A stretch of 64,000 nt of DNA. Origin: Neobacillus sp. DY30. Lineage in GTDB: Bacteria; Bacillota; Bacilli; Bacillales; Cytobacillaceae. The notes beneath the pieces are model-generated. The model ran no database searches and was not told the DNA's origin. It saw only the letters and a list, made by a program, of their open reading frames with translations. The DNA lies in NCBI RefSeq assembly GCF_030123065.1, contig NZ_CP126093.1, forward strand, positions 2,050,001 to 2,114,000. The letters run 5' to 3'. The position numbers and the translations under genes were made by a program. This document shows, piece by piece, positions 45,973 through 54,336 of the stretch; positions within the stretch are counted from its first letter, which is position 1, and each line of letters opens with the position of its first letter.

Positions 45973-45981
45973 TTCGACAAT
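45973..45981 (-). promoter_or_regulatory. Candidate Spo0A box upstream of sirA
   Basis: ATTGTCGAA on the minus strand differs from the Spo0A consensus TTTGTCGAA at one position. It lies about 90 bp before the sirA start. SirA synthesis is induced by Spo0A~P in B. subtilis, which supports the site, but one 9-bp match is modest evidence. Confidence 0.45.
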
Positions 45982-46073
45982 AATAGTGATATTTTTTGCC
46001 GATAAAAGACAAATGTTTCGATAGTGCATATTTTATAATTGATAGAAAGGGATTTAACGAAGGAGAGATCGTG

Positions 46074-46514
46074 GTGAGACATTATCAGCTTTATTTAATA
46101 GAAGATGAATTTGCCGCCCATTACTTCGGAAGAGAGCGTATGTTTTTTCAGCTTTTTCATGAACATGACAAAGCAGAAGGTGAACTTAAATTTATCACGA
46201 ATAAACAAATAACGTATATAACAAAGTCGATAGAGGTTTTAAAAATCCATAGATTAATACAGAAACAGCTTGGAAAAAAGAAAGGATTTCGTGCTGAACA
46301 TGGTACATACTCGATTGAGTTAAGTGGAAAACTAAGCACAGCGAAACTAAGGGTATTTCAGGATTTAATCACGATTGAGGCTTCAGGCACTTATGAAGCA
46401 GAAACTATATTCTTTGAAGTGTTGAGAAAATGTGAATCCTCTTTCATGGCATTAGACCTCGACCATCAGAGATTTGGCTGGTTAAAGCCTATTAAAGAGA
46501 GAAAATATGTCTAA
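46074..46514 (+). CDS. sirA: Sporulation inhibitor of replication SirA
   Basis: 146 residues, close to B. subtilis SirA (148). Opening RHYQLYLIEDEFAAHYFGRE, and conserved end IEASGTYEAETIFFEVLRKC, DLDHQRFGWLKPIKERKYV. It binds DnaA domain I and stops new replication rounds on entry into sporulation. The start is GTG 46074 with AGGAG 8 nt upstream; GTG 46071 is equally possible by sequence but closer. A longer reading from 45996 adds residues unlike the family. It lies between tkt and yneF, as expected. Confidence 0.9.
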   Translation: MRHYQLYLIEDEFAAHYFGRERMFFQLFHEHDKAEGELKFITNKQITYITKSIEVLKIHRLIQKQLGKKKGFRAEHGTYSIELSGKLSTAKLRVFQDLITIEASGTYEAETIFFEVLRKCESSFMALDLDHQRFGWLKPIKERKYV

Positions 46515-46591
46515 TCTTTTAAAAGAGAATATTGTATATTCCCGTTTAATTTAGTACACTGTATGGTAGACAACATGAAGGAGGAAGTTTA

Positions 46592-46813
46592 ATGGGTACA
46601 GGTTTATGGATTCTAGTAGTTGTACTAGCATTAGTAGCTGGTGTAGCGCTGGGATTTTTCATTGCTCGAAGATACATGATGGATTACTTAAAGAAAAATC
46701 CGCCAATTAATGAGCAAATGTTAAAAATGATGATGATGCAAATGGGTATGAAACCTTCTCAAAAGAAGATCAACCAAATGATGTCAGCAATGAACAAACA
46801 ACAAGGAAAATAA
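46592..46813 (+). CDS. yneF: YneF (UPF0154) family membrane protein
   Basis: 73 residues. The N-terminal membrane helix is [20 protein letters not shown], then [20 protein letters not shown] and a Met-rich amphipathic tail ([20 protein letters not shown]). Conserved in Firmicutes, function unknown. ATG 46592 has GGAGGAAG about 6 nt upstream. Terminator at 46825-46856 (AACCATTTTATC / GATAAGATGGTT, then T-run). Confidence 0.93.
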   Translation: MGTGLWILVVVLALVAGVALGFFIARRYMMDYLKKNPPINEQMLKMMMMQMGMKPSQKKINQMMSAMNKQQGK

Positions 46814-46964
46814 TAGATGAACTAAAACCATTTTATCCTTAGATAAGATGGTTTTTTTATTTGTTCAGAAAATTATTATTTTAATAAAATATATTGAAAT
46901 ATGGGATAAATAGGTACATAATAGTTACGCTATGAACAACTACATATATAAAGGGGCATTTATT

Positions 46965-47435
46965 ATGAAAAAGGTTTTATCACTTATTTTAATTTTACTT
47001 CTTGCATTAACAGCTTGCGGCACGGCAGAAAAAGAGGAAACTGCTTCTCCTGAAGAAAAGAAAACAGAAGAGGACACCAATGCTGCTAAAGAAAATACAA
47101 CAACTACAAGAGAGTTAACAGCTGAAGATGAGAAGTTCAGTAAATTAATAGTAGAGAAAAAATATGATGAAGTCGTGAAGGAGACCATTTCTTTAAAGAC
47201 TGAATCACAAAAAGACTTCTATTATATCGGGTCAGCATTTATTAAAACGAATGAAAATCAAACAAAGACCTATGATCCAGCCGATTTGACTGCGATGAAA
47301 ACAGATTATCAGGTAATCGTAAATTATATAAACAGAGTCAAGCTTGTTCCTGATGAAATCAAAGCTGAAGTTGACGGATTAAAAACGGCTGCAGAAGCAA
47401 AAGTAGCAGAAGCGGATAAACAATTAACAAAATAA
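46965..47435 (+). CDS. Putative lipoprotein, hypothetical
   Basis: 156 residues. Type II signal peptide MKKVLSLILILLLALTAC with lipobox LTAC, so it is lipidated at Cys18 and anchored outside. A Glu/Thr/Lys-rich linker of about 40 residues precedes a helical domain (EKFSKLIVEKKYDEVVKETI; VIVNYINRVKLVPDEIKAEV). No named family recognised. ATG 46965 has AAGGGG about 8 nt upstream and is preferred because it directly starts the signal peptide. A strong terminator follows at 47445-47475 (AGCACTCATT / AATGAGTGCT). Confidence 0.8.
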   Translation: MKKVLSLILILLLALTACGTAEKEETASPEEKKTEEDTNAAKENTTTTRELTAEDEKFSKLIVEKKYDEVVKETISLKTESQKDFYYIGSAFIKTNENQTKTYDPADLTAMKTDYQVIVNYINRVKLVPDEIKAEVDGLKTAAEAKVAEADKQLTK

Positions 47436-47600
47436 TCATGGCTTAGCACTCATTACAATGAGTGCTATTTTTATATATGGAAAAAAGTGTCTAAATCTTT
47501 ATTATTTTATTAATATTTGATAAAATATACCTTCGGGTGGGATGAAATATTTTTTGAAAATAATAAAAAGATAAGGTCAAATATTTTTCGGGGGAAAATT

Positions 47601-49352
47601 ATGAGAGTATTTTTAGACTTAGGATGGTTTTTTAAGCAAGAGAAAAAAGCTTATCTATCCGGAATCGTAATTCTACTGTTTGTAGCATTACTGCAACTAA
47701 TACCGCCAAAGGTCATTGGAGTGATCGCCGATCATATTCATGATGGCACGTTGACAAAAGGAGTACTCCTGGAGTGGATGGTGATATTAGTCGGAGCCGG
47801 AATCGGTATGTATGTGTTGAGGTATTTTTGGCGGATTATGATTTTTGGTTCGGCAGTTAAACTGAGCCGGCAGTTAAGAAATAACTTATATGAACACTTT
47901 ACAAACATGTCTCCTTCGTTTTACCAGAAAAGGAGAACAGGGGATTTAATGGCACATGCAACAAATGACCTTCAGGCGATCCAACAGACCGCTGGGCTTG
48001 GAGTCTTAACATTAGTAGATTCGCTTTCAACAGGCGGAACAGTGATTTTAGCGATGGCTTTTACCATAAGTTGGAAATTAACGTTGATTTGTTTAATCCC
48101 AATGCCTCTTATGGTCATCTTAACAAATTGGTTTGGCACCATGCTCCACCGTACTTTCCACAAGGCGCAGGAAGCGTTTTCTGACTTAAATGATAAAACA
48201 CAGGAAAGTATTTCAGGGATTAAGGTGATTAAAACCTTTGGTCAGGAAAAAGAAGACATTGAAGATTTTCGAAAGCAATCAGAAGACGTCGTACAAAAAA
48301 ACATCGTGGTTGCAAAAATAGATTCCTTATATGATCCTACAATTTCAATCATAGTAGGCATTTCGTTCTTCCTTTCGATACTATTTGGTTCCAAATATGT
48401 GTTAGCAGGGGAAATGTCGATTGGTGAATTAATTTCCTTTACGACCTATTTAGGACTATTAATCTGGCCAATGCTTGCCTTCGGCTGGTTATTTAATATC
48501 GTCGAACGCGGCCGCGCCTCCTACGACCGTGTGGCAGCGCTGCTTCGTGAAAAGTCGGATATTACCGACAAAAGTGGTGCCTTGGAATTAGTACCTAGCG
48601 GCGGGATCACCTATGACATTAAGAAGTTCACGTTCCCAGGTGAAAAAGAACCCATGTTAAAGAATATCTCCTTTACGATTAATAGAGGAGAAACACTTGG
48701 CATTGTAGGGAAAACAGGCGCAGGTAAAACAACACTGTTAAAACTTCTCATTCGTGAATTTGAAGACTATGAAGGGGAAATTACCTTCGGAGGTCATACG
48801 CTCCAAGAGTATAAGCTGGAGAAATTACGTGAGGCGATTGGCTATGTTCCACAGGACCACTTCTTATTTTCGGCGAGTGTTGCTGAAAATATTGCCTTCA
48901 CAAACCCTCAAATTTCAAAAGAAGAAATCTATGACGCTGCAAGGCTAGCTAGTATTCATGAAGATATCCTTCGTTTCACGGAAGGATATCAAACGGTTGT
49001 TGGTGAGAGGGGGGTATCACTGTCAGGCGGTCAGAAACAGAGAATTTCGATTGCGCGTGCGCTGTTGATGAATCCTGAAGTGCTGGTACTGGATGATTCT
49101 ATTTCTGCTGTTGATGCCAAGACAGAAGAGGCCATTCTTTCTTCATTAAGGCAGAATCGTGAAGGGAAAACGACGATTATTACTTCGCACCGTTTGAGCG
49201 CCATTCAACACGCAAACTTAATCCTTGTCCTTGATGAAGGTGAAGTCATGGAGCGGGGAACGCATGAAGAGCTAATGACAAAGGGTGGCTGGTATAAGGA
49301 AATGTATATACGTCAGCAGCTAGAGGAGTTGGTTGAGCATGGAGGACATTAA
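47601..49352 (+). CDS. ABC exporter half-transporter, YheI/BmrC-like subunit
   Basis: 583 residues. A six-helix exporter domain (about 1-300) and a nucleotide-binding domain: Walker A IVGKTGAGKTTLLKLL, Q-loop YVPQDHFLFSAS, signature VSLSGGQKQRISIARALL, Walker B VLVLDDSISAVD, H-loop TSHRLS. The catalytic Glu after Walker B is Asp, as in the degenerate subunit of heterodimeric exporters such as BmrC. The start is ATG 47601 with GGGGGAAAA about 6 nt upstream; an earlier TTG at 47517 lacks a ribosome site. Its partner gene follows after 1 bp. Confidence 0.9.
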   Translation: MRVFLDLGWFFKQEKKAYLSGIVILLFVALLQLIPPKVIGVIADHIHDGTLTKGVLLEWMVILVGAGIGMYVLRYFWRIMIFGSAVKLSRQLRNNLYEHFTNMSPSFYQKRRTGDLMAHATNDLQAIQQTAGLGVLTLVDSLSTGGTVILAMAFTISWKLTLICLIPMPLMVILTNWFGTMLHRTFHKAQEAFSDLNDKTQESISGIKVIKTFGQEKEDIEDFRKQSEDVVQKNIVVAKIDSLYDPTISIIVGISFFLSILFGSKYVLAGEMSIGELISFTTYLGLLIWPMLAFGWLFNIVERGRASYDRVAALLREKSDITDKSGALELVPSGGITYDIKKFTFPGEKEPMLKNISFTINRGETLGIVGKTGAGKTTLLKLLIREFEDYEGEITFGGHTLQEYKLEKLREAIGYVPQDHFLFSASVAENIAFTNPQISKEEIYDAARLASIHEDILRFTEGYQTVVGERGVSLSGGQKQRISIARALLMNPEVLVLDDSISAVDAKTEEAILSSLRQNREGKTTIITSHRLSAIQHANLILVLDEGEVMERGTHEELMTKGGWYKEMYIRQQLEELVEHGGH

Positions 49353-49353
49353 G

Positions 49354-51147
49354 ATGGAAGAAAAAGAGCAGCTGACTGAAACCGAGCAAAAAAAGGTTTT
49401 ATTTCGCCTATTATCCTATACGAAACCGCATAAAAAGACAATTATCCTTGCATTCAGTCTATTGGTAATAACCACATTAGGTGAGTTAGCAGCCCCGATT
49501 CTTGTAAAAATCTTTATTGATGATTACTTAACACCAGGAAACTTAGTTTTTCAACCACTGTTCATTCTAGGGGCAAGCTATTTAGGAATTCAAATTGTAA
49601 AATCACTATTGTTGTTTTTTCAATTAGTAAAGTTTCAGGAGATTGCGTTAAAAATTATTCAACAGCTGCGGGTTGATATCTTTTCGAAGGTGCAGTCACT
49701 TGGACTGAAATATTTTGACCAAACACCGGCAGGAAGTATTGTTTCTAGGATTACGAACGATACCGAAGCGATTAAAGATATGTTTGTTACCGTACTTTCG
49801 ACCTTTATACAAAGCGGATTTTTATTAACAGGTATTTTCATAACCATGTTTATTTTAGATGTAAAATTGGCACTATTCTGTTTGATTTTTATACCTTTAA
49901 TTCTGCTTGTTATGAGTTTGTACCGTAAATTTAGTTCACGTTTTTATTTGGATATGCGCGAAAGACTCAGTCAATTGAATGCGAAGCTGAGTGAATCGCT
50001 GCAGGGAATGAGTATTATTCAGGTATTCCGTCAGGAGAAGCGACTTCGCAAAGAGTTCGAAGACATCAATGAAAAGCACTATAACGCGGGTATGAAAAAT
50101 ATTAAAATTGACGGGTTACTGCTGCGGCCTGCAGTAGACTTGATTTTTATTTTAGGACTAATCATCGTCTTAAATTATTTTGGTATCACTTCATTGGACA
50201 GTCCGGTTGAAATCGGTGTGCTGTATGCGTTTGTCAATTATCTGGAGCGTTTCTTTGAACCAGTCAATAATATGATGATGCGATTATCCTTATATCAGCA
50301 AGCCATTGTGGCTGGGGCACGTGTTTTTAGAATCTTGGATATGCAAGAATTGGCACCGGGACAACTTGAAGAAAGTAATCTATCAATCGAAGAGGGAAGA
50401 ATTGAATTTAAGAATTTAACCTTTTCTTACGATGGGCAGCGAGATGTATTAAAAAATATATCCTTTACAGCACATCCTGGAGAAACGGTTGCACTCGTCG
50501 GACATACGGGAAGCGGGAAAAGTTCGATTATTAATCTATTAATGAGATTTTATGAATACGAGAAGGGCGATATTTTAATCGATGGTAAATCGATTCGTGA
50601 TTTTTCGAAGGGTGAGTTACGAGATAAGATGGGGCTAGTCCTGCAGGATCCTTTCTTGTTTTATGGAACCGTTAGAGATAATATTACACTTCATAATCAT
50701 CATTTAACAGATGAGCAGGTGGAGGAAGCCGCTAAATTTGTTCAGGCACATACATTTATCGAAAAGCTGGAAGATTCCTATCATCATAAAGTGGTAGAAC
50801 GAGGATCAACTTTTTCAAGTGGACAGCGGCAATTAATTGCCTTTGCAAGGACGATTGCTGCCAATCCGAAGATCCTTGTCCTTGATGAAGCAACCGCTAA
50901 TATTGATACTGAAACTGAAGAAGCCATTCAAACAGCTCTAGCAAAAATGAGAAAAGGGCGGACGACGATTGCCATTGCCCATCGGTTATCGACGATTCAG
51001 GACGCTAACTTAATTCTCGTCTTGCACCAAGGAGAAATTGTGGAAAGAGGAACACATCAAGAGTTATTGGCACTCGGCGGGCTCTACCATAAAATGTTCC
51101 TATTGCAAAATGGGGCTGTTGAACGTTTAGAAGATGTTATGCATTAG
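49354..51147 (+). CDS. ABC exporter half-transporter, YheH/BmrD-like subunit
   Basis: 597 residues. Exporter helices (about 30-320), then a nucleotide-binding domain with Walker A ALVGHTGSGKSSIINLLMRF, Q-loop LVLQDPFLFYGT, signature FSSGQRQLIAFAR (deviating from LSGGQ), Walker B ILVLDEATANID with the catalytic Glu, and H-loop IAHRLS. It complements its partner: the deviant signature here faces the Asp-containing site of the first subunit, giving one degenerate and one competent ATP site. ATG 49354 has GGAGG 8 nt upstream, inside the end of the first gene. Terminator at 51157-51184. Confidence 0.9.
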   Translation: MEEKEQLTETEQKKVLFRLLSYTKPHKKTIILAFSLLVITTLGELAAPILVKIFIDDYLTPGNLVFQPLFILGASYLGIQIVKSLLLFFQLVKFQEIALKIIQQLRVDIFSKVQSLGLKYFDQTPAGSIVSRITNDTEAIKDMFVTVLSTFIQSGFLLTGIFITMFILDVKLALFCLIFIPLILLVMSLYRKFSSRFYLDMRERLSQLNAKLSESLQGMSIIQVFRQEKRLRKEFEDINEKHYNAGMKNIKIDGLLLRPAVDLIFILGLIIVLNYFGITSLDSPVEIGVLYAFVNYLERFFEPVNNMMMRLSLYQQAIVAGARVFRILDMQELAPGQLEESNLSIEEGRIEFKNLTFSYDGQRDVLKNISFTAHPGETVALVGHTGSGKSSIINLLMRFYEYEKGDILIDGKSIRDFSKGELRDKMGLVLQDPFLFYGTVRDNITLHNHHLTDEQVEEAAKFVQAHTFIEKLEDSYHHKVVERGSTFSSGQRQLIAFARTIAANPKILVLDEATANIDTETEEAIQTALAKMRKGRTTIAIAHRLSTIQDANLILVLHQGEIVERGTHQELLALGGLYHKMFLLQNGAVERLEDVMH

Positions 51148-51156
51148 ATAAGAAAA

Positions 51157-51184
51157 AATCCTGGCAAATTGCCAGGATTTTTTA
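51157..51184. terminator. Terminator between the ABC operon and ynzD
   Basis: Stem AATCCTGGC / GCCAGGATT with AAATT loop; A-run left and T-run right, so it serves both convergent units. Confidence 0.88.
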
Positions 51185-51364
51185 CTATAGACTCGCCACT
51201 CGGTGAGATTTCTTTATATACTTTCGATTATATTCATTTAATAGGTGGTCTAATTCCTGGCTATAGCGAATCGCAATGGAGGAAGTCAGGCCGTTGGTGA
51301 CCGCGACTTGAATTAATTCAGCACGCTTTTTTTCAATTAGTGCAATAAGTTCTTGTTTAATCAT
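51185..51364 (-). CDS. ynzD: Spo0E-like aspartyl-phosphate phosphatase YnzD
   Basis: 59 residues. Two helices with the family signature SQELDHLLNEY, preceded by MIKQELIALIEKKRAELIQV and VTNGLTSSIAIRY. Spo0E-type phosphatases dephosphorylate Spo0A~P and restrain sporulation. In B. subtilis ynzD lies between yneF and ccdA, as here apart from the inserted lipoprotein and ABC genes. ATG 51364 has AAAGGA about 8 nt upstream on the minus strand. Confidence 0.88.
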   Translation of the reverse strand: MIKQELIALIEKKRAELIQVAVTNGLTSSIAIRYSQELDHLLNEYNRKYIKKSHRVASL

Positions 51365-51625
51365 CGCCGTGGTCCTTTCCGGAGTACTCCAATAATAGAA
51401 AACATTGATAGTTATTCTCTACCAATGTTTTACTAGTATAACCTAAGATGGGAATAAATACAAAGATATTTGTAAAAAAATATCCAAATAATGTTGGAAA
51501 TTACTAGAAATATAGATGAAATGTGTATTCGCTTCTGCCGACACAAAATATTCATGTTAATCATTATCTTTTAGGGGGAAGTTTTGCTAAAATGAAGGAG
51601 TATCGACTATAGTGGGAGTGTTAAT

Positions 51626-52333
51626 ATGACGGATGTAAATATATTTTTAGCTCTAGGTGCGGGCTTTTTAAGTTTTATCTCACCATGCTGTTTACCACTT
51701 TATCCTGCATTTCTATCGTATATCACGGGGATGTCTGTAGGGGAGTTAAAAACTGATAATGCCATGCTTCAAAAGCGGAGCCTTCTACATACTATTTTCT
51801 TCCTTTTAGGGTTTTCGGCGATCTTCATCGCAATTGGTTTTGGCACCTCCTTTGTAGGAAGCTTCTTCCTCGAGTACAAAGATCTCATTCGTCAGCTTGG
51901 CGGTATATTTATTGTGCTATTTGGTTTAATTATTGTAGGAGTATTTAAACCAGAGTTCTTAATGAAAGATCGGAAATTGGAATTTAAAAATCGACCTTCA
52001 GGTTATTTTGGATCAGCGCTTATTGGAATGGCCTTCGCGGCCGGCTGGACTCCATGTACAGGTCCAATTCTTTCGGCGGTTATAGCATTGGCTGCCACAA
52101 ACCCTGGTTCAGGAGTACTGTACATGACTGCATATTCTCTTGGATTTGCTATACCGTTTTTAATCTTATCTTTCTTCGTCGGTCGAATGAAATGGATTCG
52201 CAAAAACAGTGGAAAGATTATGAAATTCGGCGGTTATATTATGATTGCAATGGGTATCATCCTGTTTTTTGACTGGATGACAAAAATCATTGAGGTGTTC
52301 TCATTAATGTTTGGTGGATTTACTGGATTCTAA
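51626..52333 (+). CDS. ccdA: Cytochrome c biogenesis protein CcdA
   Basis: 235 residues with six membrane helices. The thiol-active cysteines are in [20 protein letters not shown] (helix 1) and [20 protein letters not shown] (helix 4). CcdA passes electrons from cytoplasmic thioredoxin to extracytoplasmic thiol proteins (ResA, StoA) for cytochrome c maturation and spore cortex formation. ATG 51626 has GTGGGAGTG about 6-9 nt upstream. The 260 bp before it hold no gene. Confidence 0.95.
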   Translation: MTDVNIFLALGAGFLSFISPCCLPLYPAFLSYITGMSVGELKTDNAMLQKRSLLHTIFFLLGFSAIFIAIGFGTSFVGSFFLEYKDLIRQLGGIFIVLFGLIIVGVFKPEFLMKDRKLEFKNRPSGYFGSALIGMAFAAGWTPCTGPILSAVIALAATNPGSGVLYMTAYSLGFAIPFLILSFFVGRMKWIRKNSGKIMKFGGYIMIAMGIILFFDWMTKIIEVFSLMFGGFTGF

Positions 52334-52370
52334 TCATGAAAGCTGTATTTTTTAATAGGGGATGGAACCT

Positions 52371-52844
52371 ATGAACTTCGTTGTTGTTTCTTCAATTGGA
52401 GCGGTATTTATGGGGATATTGGCTTTATTTGTCCGTATGAAAGCTGCTAAGAAACCTACAAATGCAAAGAAAATTATCCTGCCGCCTGTTTTTATGTCGA
52501 GCGGGGCATTAATGTATGTAGTACCACAATTTCGATTAACTGGTATGGAAATCATTGAGGTCGTCACTTTGGGAATGCTATTTTCGATTCTCTTAATTAA
52601 AACATCTAAATTTGAAATCCGTGAAAACGAAATCTATCTAAAACGCTCAAAAGCTTTTATTTACATTCTAGCAGGGTTATTAGTGGTGAGGCTTGGATTG
52701 AAGACGATTCTAAGTGCAACCATTGATTACGGTGAACTTAGCGGTATGTTTTTCTTGCTGGCATTTAGTATGATAGTGCCGTGGCGGGTTGCGATGTATA
52801 TTGATTACAAAAAGCTATATAGGCAGCTTCATGGTCAACACTGA
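52371..52844 (+). CDS. ccdC: CcdC family membrane protein (YneJ)
   Basis: 157 residues with about four membrane helices. Family features: ALFVRMKAAKKPTNAKKIIL, PPVFMSSGALMYVVPQFRLT, SKFEIRENEIYLKRSKAFIY and VPWRVAMYIDYKKLYRQL. It accompanies ccdA in bacilli, though B. subtilis ccdC mutants still make cytochrome c. ATG 52371 has TAGGGGATG about 6 nt upstream; ATG 52362 is within that site. The yneI response-regulator gene that separates ccdA and ccdC in B. subtilis is missing. Terminator at 52860-52897. Confidence 0.88.
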   Translation: MNFVVVSSIGAVFMGILALFVRMKAAKKPTNAKKIILPPVFMSSGALMYVVPQFRLTGMEIIEVVTLGMLFSILLIKTSKFEIRENEIYLKRSKAFIYILAGLLVVRLGLKTILSATIDYGELSGMFFLLAFSMIVPWRVAMYIDYKKLYRQLHGQH

Positions 52845-52892
52845 CACTGCTATATAAATACGCTCAGGGCAATGGATAGCTCTGAGCGTTTT

Positions 52893-53375
52893 TTAATATC
52901 GATATCTTTTGATTTTATCAAACAAATACTGTACTCCATATAAAAGATAGGCTTTATAGTGTAAGTAGAAGAAAAACTGAATATGATTTAATCGCCCCAG
53001 ATTAATAATTTTAAACTTTTTAAGAACATCAATAATAACGAAGGCAAACAGTCCATCAGAAATTACATTAAGTAACGTAAACTTCTTAAAGTTTCCGTTT
53101 GAGATTTTAAGAAGCCACATTGAAAAAGGCGCATATGGACCCACACTAAAATGAAGTTCATCTCTTATAAATGATTTTTTCTTATCGTAAAACTTCCACC
53201 AATTCCGCTTGTGTCCATATAAATGATTCATGATCTCGAAAATAATAATAAACACACCCGAAAAAGAATATCGTTTAAAATCACGCTTTCCTATAAATAA
53301 TAAGGATAACCATGGAATCAATATGATCAATAGGTTAAATATTTTGTGTCTCTTAGTTGCCGAACGTTTTGCCAT
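52893..53375 (-). CDS. Hypothetical membrane protein
   Basis: 160 residues with about four hydrophobic segments (IFNLLIILIPWLSLLFIG; FSGVFIIIFEIMNHLYG; FTLLNVISDGLFAFVIIDVL; IQFFFYLHYKAYLLYGVQYL), and a basic N-terminus MAKRSATKRHK. The middle (FIRDELHFSVGPYAPFSMWL) is distinctive. I do not recognise a named family, though its size and layout recall CBO0543-type proteins. ATG 53375 has TTGGGGTGA about 8 nt upstream; GTG 53384 is an alternative. It lies between ccdC and yneK on the opposite strand. Confidence 0.7.
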   Translation of the reverse strand: MAKRSATKRHKIFNLLIILIPWLSLLFIGKRDFKRYSFSGVFIIIFEIMNHLYGHKRNWWKFYDKKKSFIRDELHFSVGPYAPFSMWLLKISNGNFKKFTLLNVISDGLFAFVIIDVLKKFKIINLGRLNHIQFFFYLHYKAYLLYGVQYLFDKIKRYRY

Positions 53376-53455
53376 CCTAATCACCCCAAACTGCTATTTG
53401 ACTCCTTTTTAAAATATCCAAATTTATGAAAAAAAACCGCCAAATTTTAGACGGT

Positions 53456-53884
53456 TTAGAATAAATGCTCATATGGAGCTACATCAATTCGATTTTCAAA
53501 CAGTTTTTTACGTAAAAATTTATGATCTCTTTTCGGTGTGGCTTGAATGTAACCGCGAATAACGAGCTCTTCTGTAATTTTTGGGACTTTTTCATTTAGA
53601 GCAAGTTCGCCAATCTTACCAGCTATTTTATGCCTAGCAACATCGCGGAATAATTCGGGAACCGGGCTGACCAAATCTTCTAGAAGAGCTTTCTCTTCGT
53701 CACCCCACAAATGACGGGATTCATTCACATAGTATTCTTCCCAGTCCATTACGGATTTTCCATCGTCTTTTGGCATTCTCTTAAGAAACTTACGAAACAT
53801 AAAAAATCCGCCAATTGCCATAGCCCCGGCAAAGGCAAAAATCCATATTAAAATAAACCAAAGAAACCAACCTGTTAATTGCAT
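53456..53884 (-). CDS. yneK: DUF2621 family membrane protein (YneK)
   Basis: 142 residues. One N-terminal membrane helix, GWFLWFILIWIFAFAGAMAI, then a soluble domain: MPKDDGKSVMDWEEYYVNES, RHLWGDEEKALLEDLVSPVP, IAGKIGELALNEK, and GYIQATPKRDHKFLRKKL. It closely follows B. subtilis YneK over its whole length. Function unknown. The start chosen is ATG 53884 (MQLTGWF); GTG 53899 would add five residues. Small hairpin AAACCG / CGGTTT at its end (53434-53457) with T-run on its strand. Confidence 0.88.
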   Translation of the reverse strand: MQLTGWFLWFILIWIFAFAGAMAIGGFFMFRKFLKRMPKDDGKSVMDWEEYYVNESRHLWGDEEKALLEDLVSPVPELFRDVARHKIAGKIGELALNEKVPKITEELVIRGYIQATPKRDHKFLRKKLFENRIDVAPYEHLF

Positions 53885-54101
53885 TGTTTTCACCCACACG
53901 ATACTATTTTCATCTATTTATTATAGTCTGTAATATGGTGAAAAGACAAGCCATTGCCTTTATTATGAAGGAAAAGCGGGTATAAAAGAGGGGGCAATAA
54001 TTGTCGGAAAAATGACAAAATACCCACCTCTATTGATTATTCCTATTTTCCATAGTATTATGATTACAAATGCTAGTTATCTTTTTTACAATAATAATTC
54101 T

Positions 54102-54198
54102 GGGGCTGAATGGGGTACTGGTGTCCTCCACAGTCTTCAAAACTGCTTGAGACCTGCGTGCCAGGTCTGGTGGGTTCGATTCCCACGCAGTCCCGCCA
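54102..54198 (+). tRNA. selC: tRNA-Sec (selenocysteine, anticodon TCA)
   Basis: 97 nt with encoded CCA. Acceptor GGGGCTG / CAGTCCC with one G-U pair, long D stem (TGGGG / CCTCCA), anticodon arm with loop CTTCAAA (anticodon TCA), long variable arm GACCTG-CGTGC-CAGGTC, and T arm GTGGG-TTCGATT-CCCAC. The long acceptor and variable arms, the TCA anticodon and overall similarity to bacterial selC identify it as tRNA-Sec. The partner genes selA, selB and selD are not in this window. A tyrosine recombinase gene starts 139 bp downstream. Confidence 0.92.
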
Positions 54199-54336
54199 AA
54201 ATAAGATTTTCAATCATTTACATAATTTCTCACCTCCACAGTCTTTTGTGTATTTTGAACGACACTGTGTGTGACCGAGAAGCTAAAACTGTGTGTGTTC
54301 AGAGCCTTCAAATTATTATATTTGGAGGTTTTTTAT

